Part shown: in pieces, positions 8,041 to 16,754 of the stretch | How the letters are laid out: each line of letters begins with the position of its first letter | How positions within the stretch are numbered: the first letter of the stretch is position 1 | Assembly: GCF_000826545.1 (NCBI RefSeq) | Contig: NZ_CDME01000008.1 | Location: 1,285,707 to 1,349,706, forward strand | DNA: 64,000 nt | DNA from: Kibdelosporangium sp. MJ126-NF4 | GTDB lineage: Bacteria; Actinomycetota; Actinomycetes; Mycobacteriales; Pseudonocardiaceae | Reading direction: 5' to 3' | Translations under genes and position numbers: made by a program | The notes under the pieces: model-generated | The model's input: the letters and a program-made list of their open reading frames with translations, nothing else | Database searches by the model: none | Told to the model about the DNA's origin: nothing

Positions 8041-9252
8041 TCACCGCCCGGTGGTGACCGGCAGTTCGGTCACGCCGAAGACGATCGGGCTGGCGCCGTA
8101 GGTGGGTTCGCCCTTGATCCGCAACCCCGGGTGGGCTTCGAGCAGGACGCGCAACGCGATCTGCGTCTCCAGCCGTGCGAGTTGCGCGCCGAGGCAGAAG
8201 TGCGGCCCGTGCCCGAACGCCGAGTGCCAGTTGTTGCCCTCACGGGACAGGTCGAACCTGTCCGGGTTGGCGAACACCCGATCGTCGTAGTTGGCCGACA
8301 TCATCCAGATGACCACAGTGGCGTCAGCGGGGATGTCGACGCCTCCCACGGTCGTCGGCTGCGTCGTGCGCCGGAAGGTCGCCGGAACCGGCGGCCGGGT
8401 TCGCAGTCCCTCCTCGACAGCTTGCGGGATAAGCGAATGGTCCGCCACCACGGCGGCGAGCGCGTCCGGGTTCTGGTCGAGCCCGACGATCGTGTTGCCC
8501 AGTGCGAGCGTGGTGCTGATGTGCCCGGCCAGCAGCAGGACGATCGGGATGCTGAACAGTTCGACCTCGTTGAGCCGGTCGCCGTCCACCTCGGCCATGG
8601 CCAGCCTGCTGATCAGGTCGTCACCGGGATTGATCTTGCGCGCCCGCGCGTGCGCCAGGATGTACTCCTGCATCTCCAGGATCGGGCTGGTCATGTGTTC
8701 GCCGAGGACCATCACGTCCGGATCGCCCGCGGACGTTCCCTCGTTGGCCAGCAGCATCGACTCCGCCCAGTTGTGGAACTTGTCCCGATCTGACGGTGGC
8801 ACGCCGAGCAGTTCGGCGATCACCAGTACTGGCAACGGTTTGAAGTAATGCTCGACCAGCTCGAGCTCCGACAGGTGCCCGGTGTCGGCGAGCAGGTCGT
8901 GCGCGATGCGGTCGATCGTCGGCTCCATCTTCAGGGTGCCGCGCGAGGTGAACGCGGAGCTGACCAGCTTGCGGAGCTTGGTGTGCCGCGGCGGATCGGT
9001 CACGCCGAGGTGGTTCTCCATGAAGTTCGGCGCGTCCTCGATCGGCTCGGGCAGCTTGCCGTGGAAGACCGACGAGAAGAGGTGCGGGTCGGTGAGCACG
9101 TGCTGCACTTCGGGATAGCCGAAAACGTGGCACGAGCCGGTGGATTCGTCCCACAGCACGTGGTTCTGCCGACGGGCGCGAGTCAGCCAGTCCATGAGCG
9201 CGCCGCCACCGTCGGTGGTGTTCGGCGGTTGCGATGTCAGGATATCGGTCAT
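8041..9252 (-). CDS. Cytochrome P450 monooxygenase
   Basis: A 403-residue class I bacterial P450. It has the heme loop FGHGPHFCLG (Cys thiolate near residue 352), the K-helix EEGLR, and an I-helix segment LLLAGHISTT. In the last, the usual acid-Thr pair is replaced by His-Ile-Ser-Thr, as in a known subgroup with GHITTT. It should hydroxylate or couple a cluster intermediate using a ferredoxin from elsewhere, since none is in the window. ATG 9252 is preferred over the upstream in-frame start because it has a GGTGGGG ribosome-binding site and gives the normal length. It is transcribed away from the assembly-line genes and shares their upstream intergenic region. The substrate cannot be told from sequence. 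Confidence 0.9.
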   Translation of the reverse strand: MTDILTSQPPNTTDGGGALMDWLTRARRQNHVLWDESTGSCHVFGYPEVQHVLTDPHLFSSVFHGKLPEPIEDAPNFMENHLGVTDPPRHTKLRKLVSSAFTSRGTLKMEPTIDRIAHDLLADTGHLSELELVEHYFKPLPVLVIAELLGVPPSDRDKFHNWAESMLLANEGTSAGDPDVMVLGEHMTSPILEMQEYILAHARARKINPGDDLISRLAMAEVDGDRLNEVELFSIPIVLLLAGHISTTLALGNTIVGLDQNPDALAAVVADHSLIPQAVEEGLRTRPPVPATFRRTTQPTTVGGVDIPADATVVIWMMSANYDDRVFANPDRFDLSREGNNWHSAFGHGPHFCLGAQLARLETQIALRVLLEAHPGLRIKGEPTYGASPIVFGVTELPVTTGR

Positions 9253-9490
9253 CCAGTACCCCACCCTTTCATCGGTCCGGATGTCTGCAGTGTAACCACG
9301 TCCGGCGGCTTTCACGGTGGCCATTCGATCGAATTGAACCGAGGGCTGGAGCGGGTTGACGACGTTCAACTCCTGGTTCTACTGCTGGGATCCACCCCGG
9401 GTTGGCAGACGCGCATGGCCGTTCTTGTTAGCGTCATCGGCGTTGCCGTGAAAAATCACGGTCAGCCTGGGGTAGTGGAGGGTCGCATAC
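9253..9490. promoter_or_regulatory. Divergent promoter region, P450 and NRPS/PKS operon
   Basis: The 238 bases between the P450 and the first cluster gene must hold both promoters. CCACCCCGGGTTG (9392-9404) differs by one base from the outer half-site pattern of the palindrome at 7150-7162. A GTTGAC/GTTCAAC inverted pair lies at about 9355-9370. GGAGGG just before 9491 is the ribosome-binding site of the next gene. Confidence 0.5.
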
Positions 9491-10891
9491 ATGGACTCGT
9501 CGACGGCGAGCGACATCGATCAGAATGGCCCGACCGACATCGTACGGCGCTATGCGGGAAATTCCCCTTTCCGGGCCGCCGAAGCGCACGAGCTCGTCAA
9601 CGAAAACAATCCCTTTCGCCGTTCGGTGCGGCCGGACGACCTCGACTGGCTCGACTACGGCGGCAAGTTCGACCGCGCGGACGTACTGCTGCTCAGCGGC
9701 CTCCTCGGGCATCGCATGCTGCGCAACATCTACGACGCGGATCTGCTGTTCCTGCCGACCGGCGGTGCGCGGACACCGAGCGGGACTGACGGCAACGCCT
9801 TCTACACCAACGAGAACCGGGTGCGCGGCCACCAGGCCGGTGTCGTTCTGGAGAACCACCTCTTCTCGTTCCTGCCCGGCGAGCGGCGCGACCACTCGGA
9901 GTCCACAGTGGTCTCGGCCGTCGACCATGTCGGCGCGTTGTTCGCCGAACGCCTCGACCGGCCCGGCCGTGTGTTCGAGGTGGCGGCCGCGTGCCGCAAC
10001 CGCTCTGAGGCGCTGACTTTCGCGCTGCTACAGCTGACCGCGACGACTCCGGCCGCGAACGCCGCGGTGGCGCGCAACCTGGTCGGCGACTACGACACCG
10101 TCCATCCCGGGTTGCGTGGTCTGCTGCTGGCGGACTACTCGGCGTGGGCCGCGTCCGCCGAGGCCTACCGGACGATGCTCGGCGGGTGTGGTCTGCTCGG
10201 TGAACCAACCGCCTACTGGCAGTTCTATCTCAGTTCGTCACTGGCGCGGGGCAACCACCTGCATCTGGTGTCGCGCAGCCACGAGCGGTTCGGCGAGTTC
10301 CTCGGCGCCTGGGTCTACAAGCGGTTGGACGAGGCGGTGACCAGCGCGGCGTACGGCCAGTTGGTGTCCGACGTGTTCGGCGCCGACCCGGCGTACTTCA
10401 CCGGGCTGGGCACCGACGCCACCGAGCTCGGCGAGTTGGTCAAGGCTCTGCTGACGCCGCTGGCCGACCGGTTCGGGCCGGACATCGTGCGGTCGTTCGA
10501 CAACGGGTTCGACGACGCGCACACCCTCGCCGGGATCTGGGACGAGGACCTCGCGGTGCAGCTCGACTGGGCCGACCGGCTCGACGAGTACAAGGAAAAA
10601 GCCGAGAAACTCCACTACAAGCTGGAGTCCGAGAAGATCGAGGTCGATCTGGAGACATTCGTCGAGTCCTCCGAGGAAACCTCGACGACGCACGTGCACG
10701 ACGATCACCGGCTGGTCGTCATCGAGGTCGGTCAAATGCATTTCTGGAACAACGTCGGAAAAATGATCCCCATGACCGAGGGCGACAAGTTGCTTATTCC
10801 GGCGACCCGGCTGCACGGATCGGTCGTGTTGTCCGGCAGTTGCACCTATCACCAGCCGGTCATTCCAGAGGACCTGCTCCGCACAGTATGA
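9491..10891 (+). CDS. Unrecognised cluster protein with a C-terminal cupin-like domain
   Basis: A 466-residue protein that I do not recognise over residues 1-390. That part is largely alpha-helical in composition, with His and acidic residues scattered (for example NHLFSFLPGERRDH near 120 and LARGNHLHLVSRSHERFGEF near 250-270). The C-terminus looks like a small cupin: HVHDDHRLVVIE (residues 401-412) followed by GDKLLIPATRLHG (about 430-442), with metal-ligand-like His and Glu. It starts at ATG 9491 behind GGAGGG and ends 31 bp before the first PKS gene, so it is probably the first gene of the operon. A metal-dependent tailoring or precursor-forming role is possible. I do not assign a reaction. 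Confidence 0.6.
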   Translation: MDSSTASDIDQNGPTDIVRRYAGNSPFRAAEAHELVNENNPFRRSVRPDDLDWLDYGGKFDRADVLLLSGLLGHRMLRNIYDADLLFLPTGGARTPSGTDGNAFYTNENRVRGHQAGVVLENHLFSFLPGERRDHSESTVVSAVDHVGALFAERLDRPGRVFEVAAACRNRSEALTFALLQLTATTPAANAAVARNLVGDYDTVHPGLRGLLLADYSAWAASAEAYRTMLGGCGLLGEPTAYWQFYLSSSLARGNHLHLVSRSHERFGEFLGAWVYKRLDEAVTSAAYGQLVSDVFGADPAYFTGLGTDATELGELVKALLTPLADRFGPDIVRSFDNGFDDAHTLAGIWDEDLAVQLDWADRLDEYKEKAEKLHYKLESEKIEVDLETFVESSEETSTTHVHDDHRLVVIEVGQMHFWNNVGKMIPMTEGDKLLIPATRLHGSVVLSGSCTYHQPVIPEDLLRTV

Positions 10892-10922
10892 CTCTAGAAC
10901 TGGGGTTGGGGGTCGTTGAGTC

Positions 10923-13829
10923 ATGACTCGCGATGCGGATATCGCGGTCATCGGCCTGTCCGGCCGGTTTCCGGGTGCGGGGACACTCGCCGAGTTCTGG
11001 TCGGTGCTGCGCGACGGCGTCGAGACGCACACCGAGCTCGGCGACGACGAGCTGCGCCGAGCCGGGGTCGCCGAGGAGTTGATCGGCGATCCCAGGCTGG
11101 TGCGCCGCAGGCCGATCCTCGCGGGCGCCGCCCTGTTCGACGCGGGCTTCTTCGGCTACACGCCGAGTGAGGCGGAGATCATCGACCCGCAGCAGCGGCT
11201 GTTCCTCGAATGCGCGTGGGAGGCCGTGGAATCGGCCGGGTACGACCCGGACCGGTTCGACGGCTCGATCGGCGTGTTCGGCGGCGGCGGGCCGAGTTCC
11301 TACCTGATGTCCCATCTCTGCGCCGATCCGGCGTACCTGGCCAGAGTCGGTCAGTTCCCGGCGTTGCTGGGCAACGAGAAGGACTTCATCGCGCCGCGCA
11401 CGTCGTACAAGCTCAACCTGCGTGGCCCGAGCATCAGTGTCCTGACAGGATGTTCGTCGTCGCTTGTCGCGGTCCACCTCGCGGCGCAGAGCGTGGTGAA
11501 CGGCGAGTCGGACATGGCGCTCGCCGGTGGCGCGACCGTGTACTTCCCGCAGCGCGCCGGATACGTCCATCAGGACGGCGGCGTCAACTCGCCGGACGGG
11601 CGCTGCCGCGCGTTCGACATCGGCGCCAACGGCACCGTGCCGGGCGACGGCGCCGGTGTCGTGCTGCTGAAACGGCTCGATGAGGCGCTGGCCGACGGGG
11701 ATGTCGTGCACGGCGTCATCAGGGGCACGGCAGTGAACAACGACGGCTCGCAGAAGGTCGGGTTCACCGCGCCGAGTGTGCAGGGACAGGCGGACGTGAT
11801 CGCCGAGGCGCTCGCTGTGGCCGAGGTCGACCCGCGGACCATCGGGTACGTCGAGGCACACGGAACCGGGACACCACTTGGCGACGCCATCGAGCTCACC
11901 GCGCTCGCCGAGGCGTTCGACACGTCCGGCGGCCAGTTCTGCGCGATCGGCACCCTGAAACCCAACATCGGCCACACCGACACCGCCGCCGGTGTCCTCG
12001 GCCTGATCAAGACAGTGCTGATGTTCCGGCACTCGATGATCCCGCCGAGCATCAACTGCGCCACCCCGAACGCGAAACTCACGCCGGACAGCCCGTTCCA
12101 CGTCAACACCGGCCGCACCTCGTGGCCGTCGGGATCCGGGCCGCGCCGGGCCGGGATCAGCTCGTTCAGCGTGGGCGGCACCAACGCGCACGTGATCGTC
12201 GAGGAACCACCCGCCCGGCCCGCGGCGTCGAGTTCCCGCGCGCACAGACTGATCGTGCTGTCCGCACGCAGCGAATCCGCGTTGCAGACGGCGGCGACCA
12301 ATCTCAGCGCGGGGATCGAGGCCGTGGACCTGGCGGACGCGGCGTACACGCTGCGGTCCGGCCGACGGGTGTTCGACCACCGGATGGCGGTCGTCTGCGA
12401 CACCACTGCAGACGCCGCCGCGACACTGAACGGCTCGGCTGCGGCGTTTCGCGGCCACGTCGGACGAGTCGAGCGCTCGGTGGCGTTCCTGTTCCCAGGA
12501 CAAGGAAGCCAGCGAGCGGGAATGGGGCAGGCGCTCTACCGGGACGAACCGGTGTTCCGCCAGGAGGTCGACGAGTGTACGGAGATCCTCGGTATCGACC
12601 TGCCGACAATCCTGTACACCGCCCGAGCCGACGACGAACTCGCGCAGACCCGGTTGACCCAGCCCGCCTTGTTCGTCATCGAGTACGCACTCGCGCGGCT
12701 GCTGACGCACTGGGGAATCACTCCGGCGGCCATGGCCGGGCACAGCATCGGCGAGTTCGCCGCCGCCTGCGTCGCCGGGGTGTTCACCCGCGAGGACGCG
12801 TTGCGCGTGGTGGCACTGCGGGGAAAGCTCATCCAGGACCAGCCCGGCGGCGCCATGCTCGCCGTTCCGTTGTCCGAGGACAAGGCCCGCGATCTGCTGA
12901 CCGACGGGCTCGCCGTCGCCGCGGTCAACTCGGCCGACCAGGTCGTGGTCTCCGGCGCCGCCGACGAGATCGACGCCTTTGCGTCCACAGTGGACAAATG
13001 CACTCGGTTGCGGACCTCGCACGCGTTCCACTCACCGATGATGGATCCGGTCGTGGCCCCGTTCACCGCGGCCATGGCCGGGGTCAGGCTGCGGCCACCC
13101 CGGACGCCGTTCCTGTCCGGTACGACCGGTGACTGGATCACCGCGGCGCAGGCCACCAGTCCGGCATACTGGGGCAGGCAGTTGCGCGAGCCCGTACGGT
13201 TCGCCGACATGGTGGCCAGGCTCCGGGCCGATTCGGACCGGCTGCTGGTCGAAGTGGGGCCGGGCAACACACTGCGGTCACTCGCCGCCGGCCCGGTGAT
13301 TCCCACGCTCGGCCGTCGCGACGACTCGACGCTGCTGGACACACTGGCCCAGCTCTGGGTCAACGGCGTGACTCCTGACTGGAACGCGGTGCCTGCGCAG
13401 GGCGGGCGACGCGTGGAGTTGCCGACCTATCCGTTCGAACGGGAGCGGTATCTGGTCGACCTGCCGACTGATCCTCAGCCGGAGCGTTCGGAAACGGCCG
13501 AGCGCGCACATTCCCGCCCCGATCTGCCGACGGCGTACGTGGCCCCGCGCAACCGCGTCGAGGAGGTGATCGCCGGAGTGTGGCAGGACGTGCTCGGCGT
13601 CGCGGTGATCGGCGTGCACGACAGCTTCTTCGACCTCGGCGGGCATTCCGTGCTGGCGGCGCAGTTGGTCGCCAGGTTGCGTGACGCGTTGCCCGTGGCG
13701 GTCTCGGTCGCGGATGTGCTCTCCGACGGCCAGACCGTCGGCTCTCTCGCCGTCATCGTCGAACGCGCACTGCACGACAAGCTCGAATCCATGACCGAGG
13801 AAATGGCCGCCGAACAGCTGGCCGAATAG
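10923..13829 (+). CDS. Type I PKS module: KS-AT-carrier
   Basis: A 968-residue polyketide synthase. The ketosynthase spans about residues 5-425, with the active Cys177 in TGCSSS, His in EAHGTGTP and His in NIGHTDTAAG. The acyltransferase is at about 520-820 (Ser608 in GHSIGE, HAFHS near 699, a malonyl-type motif). A carrier domain is at about 875-945 (Ser909 in LGGHSV). The carrier loop resembles a peptidyl carrier. There is no KR, DH or ER, so the module adds a malonyl unit and leaves a beta-ketone. That is what would be needed upstream of the C-PCP-R gene that follows 12 bp later for tetramate formation. A TTA codon was not seen. Confidence 0.93.
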   Translation: MTRDADIAVIGLSGRFPGAGTLAEFWSVLRDGVETHTELGDDELRRAGVAEELIGDPRLVRRRPILAGAALFDAGFFGYTPSEAEIIDPQQRLFLECAWEAVESAGYDPDRFDGSIGVFGGGGPSSYLMSHLCADPAYLARVGQFPALLGNEKDFIAPRTSYKLNLRGPSISVLTGCSSSLVAVHLAAQSVVNGESDMALAGGATVYFPQRAGYVHQDGGVNSPDGRCRAFDIGANGTVPGDGAGVVLLKRLDEALADGDVVHGVIRGTAVNNDGSQKVGFTAPSVQGQADVIAEALAVAEVDPRTIGYVEAHGTGTPLGDAIELTALAEAFDTSGGQFCAIGTLKPNIGHTDTAAGVLGLIKTVLMFRHSMIPPSINCATPNAKLTPDSPFHVNTGRTSWPSGSGPRRAGISSFSVGGTNAHVIVEEPPARPAASSSRAHRLIVLSARSESALQTAATNLSAGIEAVDLADAAYTLRSGRRVFDHRMAVVCDTTADAAATLNGSAAAFRGHVGRVERSVAFLFPGQGSQRAGMGQALYRDEPVFRQEVDECTEILGIDLPTILYTARADDELAQTRLTQPALFVIEYALARLLTHWGITPAAMAGHSIGEFAAACVAGVFTREDALRVVALRGKLIQDQPGGAMLAVPLSEDKARDLLTDGLAVAAVNSADQVVVSGAADEIDAFASTVDKCTRLRTSHAFHSPMMDPVVAPFTAAMAGVRLRPPRTPFLSGTTGDWITAAQATSPAYWGRQLREPVRFADMVARLRADSDRLLVEVGPGNTLRSLAAGPVIPTLGRRDDSTLLDTLAQLWVNGVTPDWNAVPAQGGRRVELPTYPFERERYLVDLPTDPQPERSETAERAHSRPDLPTAYVAPRNRVEEVIAGVWQDVLGVAVIGVHDSFFDLGGHSVLAAQLVARLRDALPVAVSVADVLSDGQTVGSLAVIVERALHDKLESMTEEMAAEQLAE

Positions 13830-13841
13830 AGGTGTTCGCGC

Positions 13842-16754
13842 ATGGTCAACCCCGACTTGAATGACTTGTCCCCGGCGAAACGACAGCTGTTGGACAAGTG
13901 GCTGTCCACTCCAGGAGAGTCAGGCACGATCCCGCCACGCAGGGCCAAGTCACCGACAGGTTTGTCGTTCGCCCAGGAACGCCTGTGGTTCCTCAGCAGA
14001 CTGCACCCGGACAGCGCCTACCTGACCATGGTCGAGTCCGTCCGCGTCACCGGCGAGTTGGACGTCGTGGCCCTGCGGACCGCTCTGCGGCGAGTGATCG
14101 AGCGGCACGAGGCCCTGCGCACGGTGTTCGCGGAGATCGACGAGGAACCTCGGCAGATCATTCTCGACCAGCCGGAAACACCGTTGACCGTCGTCGACGT
14201 GAACGGTGGACTCGCCGACGCGATTCGGTTGCTCAACGAGGCCACCCGCATGCCGTTCGACATCTCCACCAGCCCACCGCTGCGCGTTCACCTGCTCGCG
14301 TTCACCGGCACCGATCACATCCTCGCCGTGGCCATGCACCACATCGTCGGCGACGGCATGTCGATGGGGATCTTCTTCCACGAACTGTTCACGCTCTACG
14401 AGGCGTTCGCGTCGGGACAGCCGGACCCGTTGCCGCCGCTGACCGTCCAGTACGCCGACTTCGCCGAGTGGCAGCGCGGTGAGTTGAGCGGCCCCGGCCT
14501 GGTCCGGCAGCTGCGGTACTGGCGCGGCAAGCTCGCCGACCCGATGCCCACATTGGACAGGCTGGCCGACCATCCGAGGACAGGGGAACCGAGTCTGCGG
14601 GTGACGACGTGTCGCTTCGGTCTGACGGCCGAGGTGACATCCGAGCTCAAGGCGCTCGCCCGAGACCACGGTGCCACCTTGTTCATGGCAGTCCTCGCCG
14701 GGTTCACCACTCTGCTGCACCGCTACACCGGCGAACGGGACATCGTGACCGGTTCCGTCGAGCACGGCCGCGACCGGTCGGAGTGCGACGCCATCATCGG
14801 CCTGTTCGCCAACACTCTCACCATGCGGACTGAGCTCACCGGGTGCGCGTCCTTCGCGGACGTGCTGGTCCGGGTGCGGCAGACGTGCCTGGAGGCGTAC
14901 TCCTACAAGGACATGCCGATCGAGTTGCTGGTGGCCGAACTGCGTCCGGGCCGCAACCACGGCTACAACCCGTTGTTCCAGACCGCCTGTGTCTGGGAAG
15001 GCATCGGCGCGGGCACCGAGCCGGGATCGTTGGAGCTGAGCCCGGTCGACGTCGAGCATGACGCGTCCGAGTTCGACCTGGTCCTGCACTGCGGTGACGC
15101 CGACGGCGGGCTCGAAGGCGTGCTGCGCGGCAGCATCGACCTGTTCCGGCCGTCGACTGTGCGCCAGATGTCCGGACACCTGACCGAGATCCTCGCCGCG
15201 GCGGCCGAGAATCCCCGGCGTGCTCTCGAGGAGCTGCTGCCCGGACTGCACCGGGACATCACCACGGCCACCCAGCCTGCCGTCGAACAGCAGGCCGCGC
15301 CACGACCGGTCGACTCGGCCACCGAACGCGAGATCGCCGCGGTGTGGGCCGAGGTTCTCGGCGCCCACGACATCGGGGCGCACGACGACTTCTTCGAGAT
15401 CGGCGGGCACTCGCTGCGAGCCGCGCGGATGCTGCTGCGGATCCGCAAACGGCTGGGCGTCGACATCCCGGCCCAGGCGTTCTTCGCCGCGCCGACGGTC
15501 GCCGCGCTGGCCGAGGTGATCGACCGGATCAGAAGCGGCAACGAGACCGCAGTCGTGCCAACGGACATCGACCTCACGGCCGAAGCGGTCCTGGACGACG
15601 ACGTCGTTCCGGTCGCGGCGGCGGCGGTGATCACGCAGCCAGGCCAGGTCCTGCTCACCGGCGCGGACAGCTTCACCGGGGTGCACGTCCTGGCCGAACT
15701 GCTCGCCCGCACGAACGCCAGAGTGCACTGCCTGGTGGACGCCACGAGCCCGGCCGAAGCCGACCGTCGGCTCACGGACGCTTTGGTGCTGCACAAACTG
15801 GGAGCGGTTGCGGCCGAACGCGTGGTGATCGTGCCCGGGAGCCTGCGTGAACCGGAGCTCGGCATCGGCGCGATCACCTTCGGCCGGTACGCGTCCACAC
15901 TGGACACGATTTACCACGTCGGCTGCGAGGCGCACCTGGCGTATTCCTACCAGCGGCTCAAGCCCGCGAATGTCAACGGCACGAAGGAAATACTGCGGCT
16001 GGCCGCACGCGGACGCAGCACGCCCGTGCATTACCTGTCGTCGCCGAGCGTGCTGTTCGCCCGCGACACCCGTCCCGGGATCCTGACCGAGGACGGCCGG
16101 GTACCAGCCGGGGCCGTGCTGCCGTCCGGGTACGTCCAGACCCGATGGGTGGCCGAAGAGCTTGTGCGGCAGGCGAAAGACCGAGGCCTGCCGGTCACGG
16201 TGTATCGGCCGGGCCGGATCTCCGGCAGCGCGTCGACCGGCGCGGGCCCGATCGAGATGGCGTTCTGGCAGTTCATCAAGTCCTGTGTGGAACTCGGCGT
16301 CGTCCCCGACAGCGACATCGACCTGGACATCGTGCCGGTGGACTACGTGGCCCGCGCCATGGTGGAGATCTCCGGCCAGGACACGGCGTCCGGCGGGTAC
16401 TTCCATCTGGCGAACCCGGTCAGAACACCGTTGCGGGCTGTCGTGGAGCACGTGCGGGCAATGGGGTACGCGCTGACGAGCGTCACCGGCGAGCAGTGGG
16501 AACGCAAACTGGCTGGCAGCGCGCAGGACCGGGACCCGGATCCGGACGAGGCGTCCCCGGCCATGGCCGTACTGGCCGGTGCCACCACTGGCCTGCCGGA
16601 GCTCGGCAGCCTGCGGATGGCCACCGCGAACACCACCGCGGCGCTGGCCACCACGAACGTCCGATGCCCGGTCATCGACGACACGGTCCTCGGGAAGTAC
16701 TTCGGTTACTTCGTCGCATCCGGGCTGATGACACCGCCGAGAGGAAACACATGA
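13842..16754 (+). CDS. NRPS termination module: C-PCP-R with a degenerate reductase (R*-like)
   Basis: A 970-residue protein. The condensation domain is at about 40-470 (HHIVGDG at 166-172), the PCP at about 490-560 (Ser524 in IGGHSL), and a thioester-reductase fold at about 600-970. There is no adenylation domain, so the PCP must be loaded in trans. The R domain keeps the catalytic-like Ser and Tyr764 (GYVQTRW) but departs from the NADPH-using consensus at three sites. The glycine loop reads TGADSFTG (Ser610 for Gly). The Arg that normally holds the NADPH 2'-phosphate (CLVRA) is Asp633 (CLVDA). The catalytic Lys is Arg768. In fungal and some bacterial systems such redox-dead R* domains release products by Dieckmann cyclisation. 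It overlaps the next gene by ATGA. Confidence 0.9.
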   Translation: MVNPDLNDLSPAKRQLLDKWLSTPGESGTIPPRRAKSPTGLSFAQERLWFLSRLHPDSAYLTMVESVRVTGELDVVALRTALRRVIERHEALRTVFAEIDEEPRQIILDQPETPLTVVDVNGGLADAIRLLNEATRMPFDISTSPPLRVHLLAFTGTDHILAVAMHHIVGDGMSMGIFFHELFTLYEAFASGQPDPLPPLTVQYADFAEWQRGELSGPGLVRQLRYWRGKLADPMPTLDRLADHPRTGEPSLRVTTCRFGLTAEVTSELKALARDHGATLFMAVLAGFTTLLHRYTGERDIVTGSVEHGRDRSECDAIIGLFANTLTMRTELTGCASFADVLVRVRQTCLEAYSYKDMPIELLVAELRPGRNHGYNPLFQTACVWEGIGAGTEPGSLELSPVDVEHDASEFDLVLHCGDADGGLEGVLRGSIDLFRPSTVRQMSGHLTEILAAAAENPRRALEELLPGLHRDITTATQPAVEQQAAPRPVDSATEREIAAVWAEVLGAHDIGAHDDFFEIGGHSLRAARMLLRIRKRLGVDIPAQAFFAAPTVAALAEVIDRIRSGNETAVVPTDIDLTAEAVLDDDVVPVAAAAVITQPGQVLLTGADSFTGVHVLAELLARTNARVHCLVDATSPAEADRRLTDALVLHKLGAVAAERVVIVPGSLREPELGIGAITFGRYASTLDTIYHVGCEAHLAYSYQRLKPANVNGTKEILRLAARGRSTPVHYLSSPSVLFARDTRPGILTEDGRVPAGAVLPSGYVQTRWVAEELVRQAKDRGLPVTVYRPGRISGSASTGAGPIEMAFWQFIKSCVELGVVPDSDIDLDIVPVDYVARAMVEISGQDTASGGYFHLANPVRTPLRAVVEHVRAMGYALTSVTGEQWERKLAGSAQDRDPDPDEASPAMAVLAGATTGLPELGSLRMATANTTAALATTNVRCPVIDDTVLGKYFGYFVASGLMTPPRGNT

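Noticed and set aside
8480..8540. P450 I-helix GHISTT considered as an inactivating change
   Set aside because: A subgroup of active actinobacterial P450s has GHITTT here, so loss of function cannot be inferred.
16145..16750. Upstream extension of the A-PCP-Cy-A-PCP gene
   Set aside because: The frame is open but lies inside the reductase domain of the previous gene. The ATG at 16751 with ATGA overlap is the sensible start.
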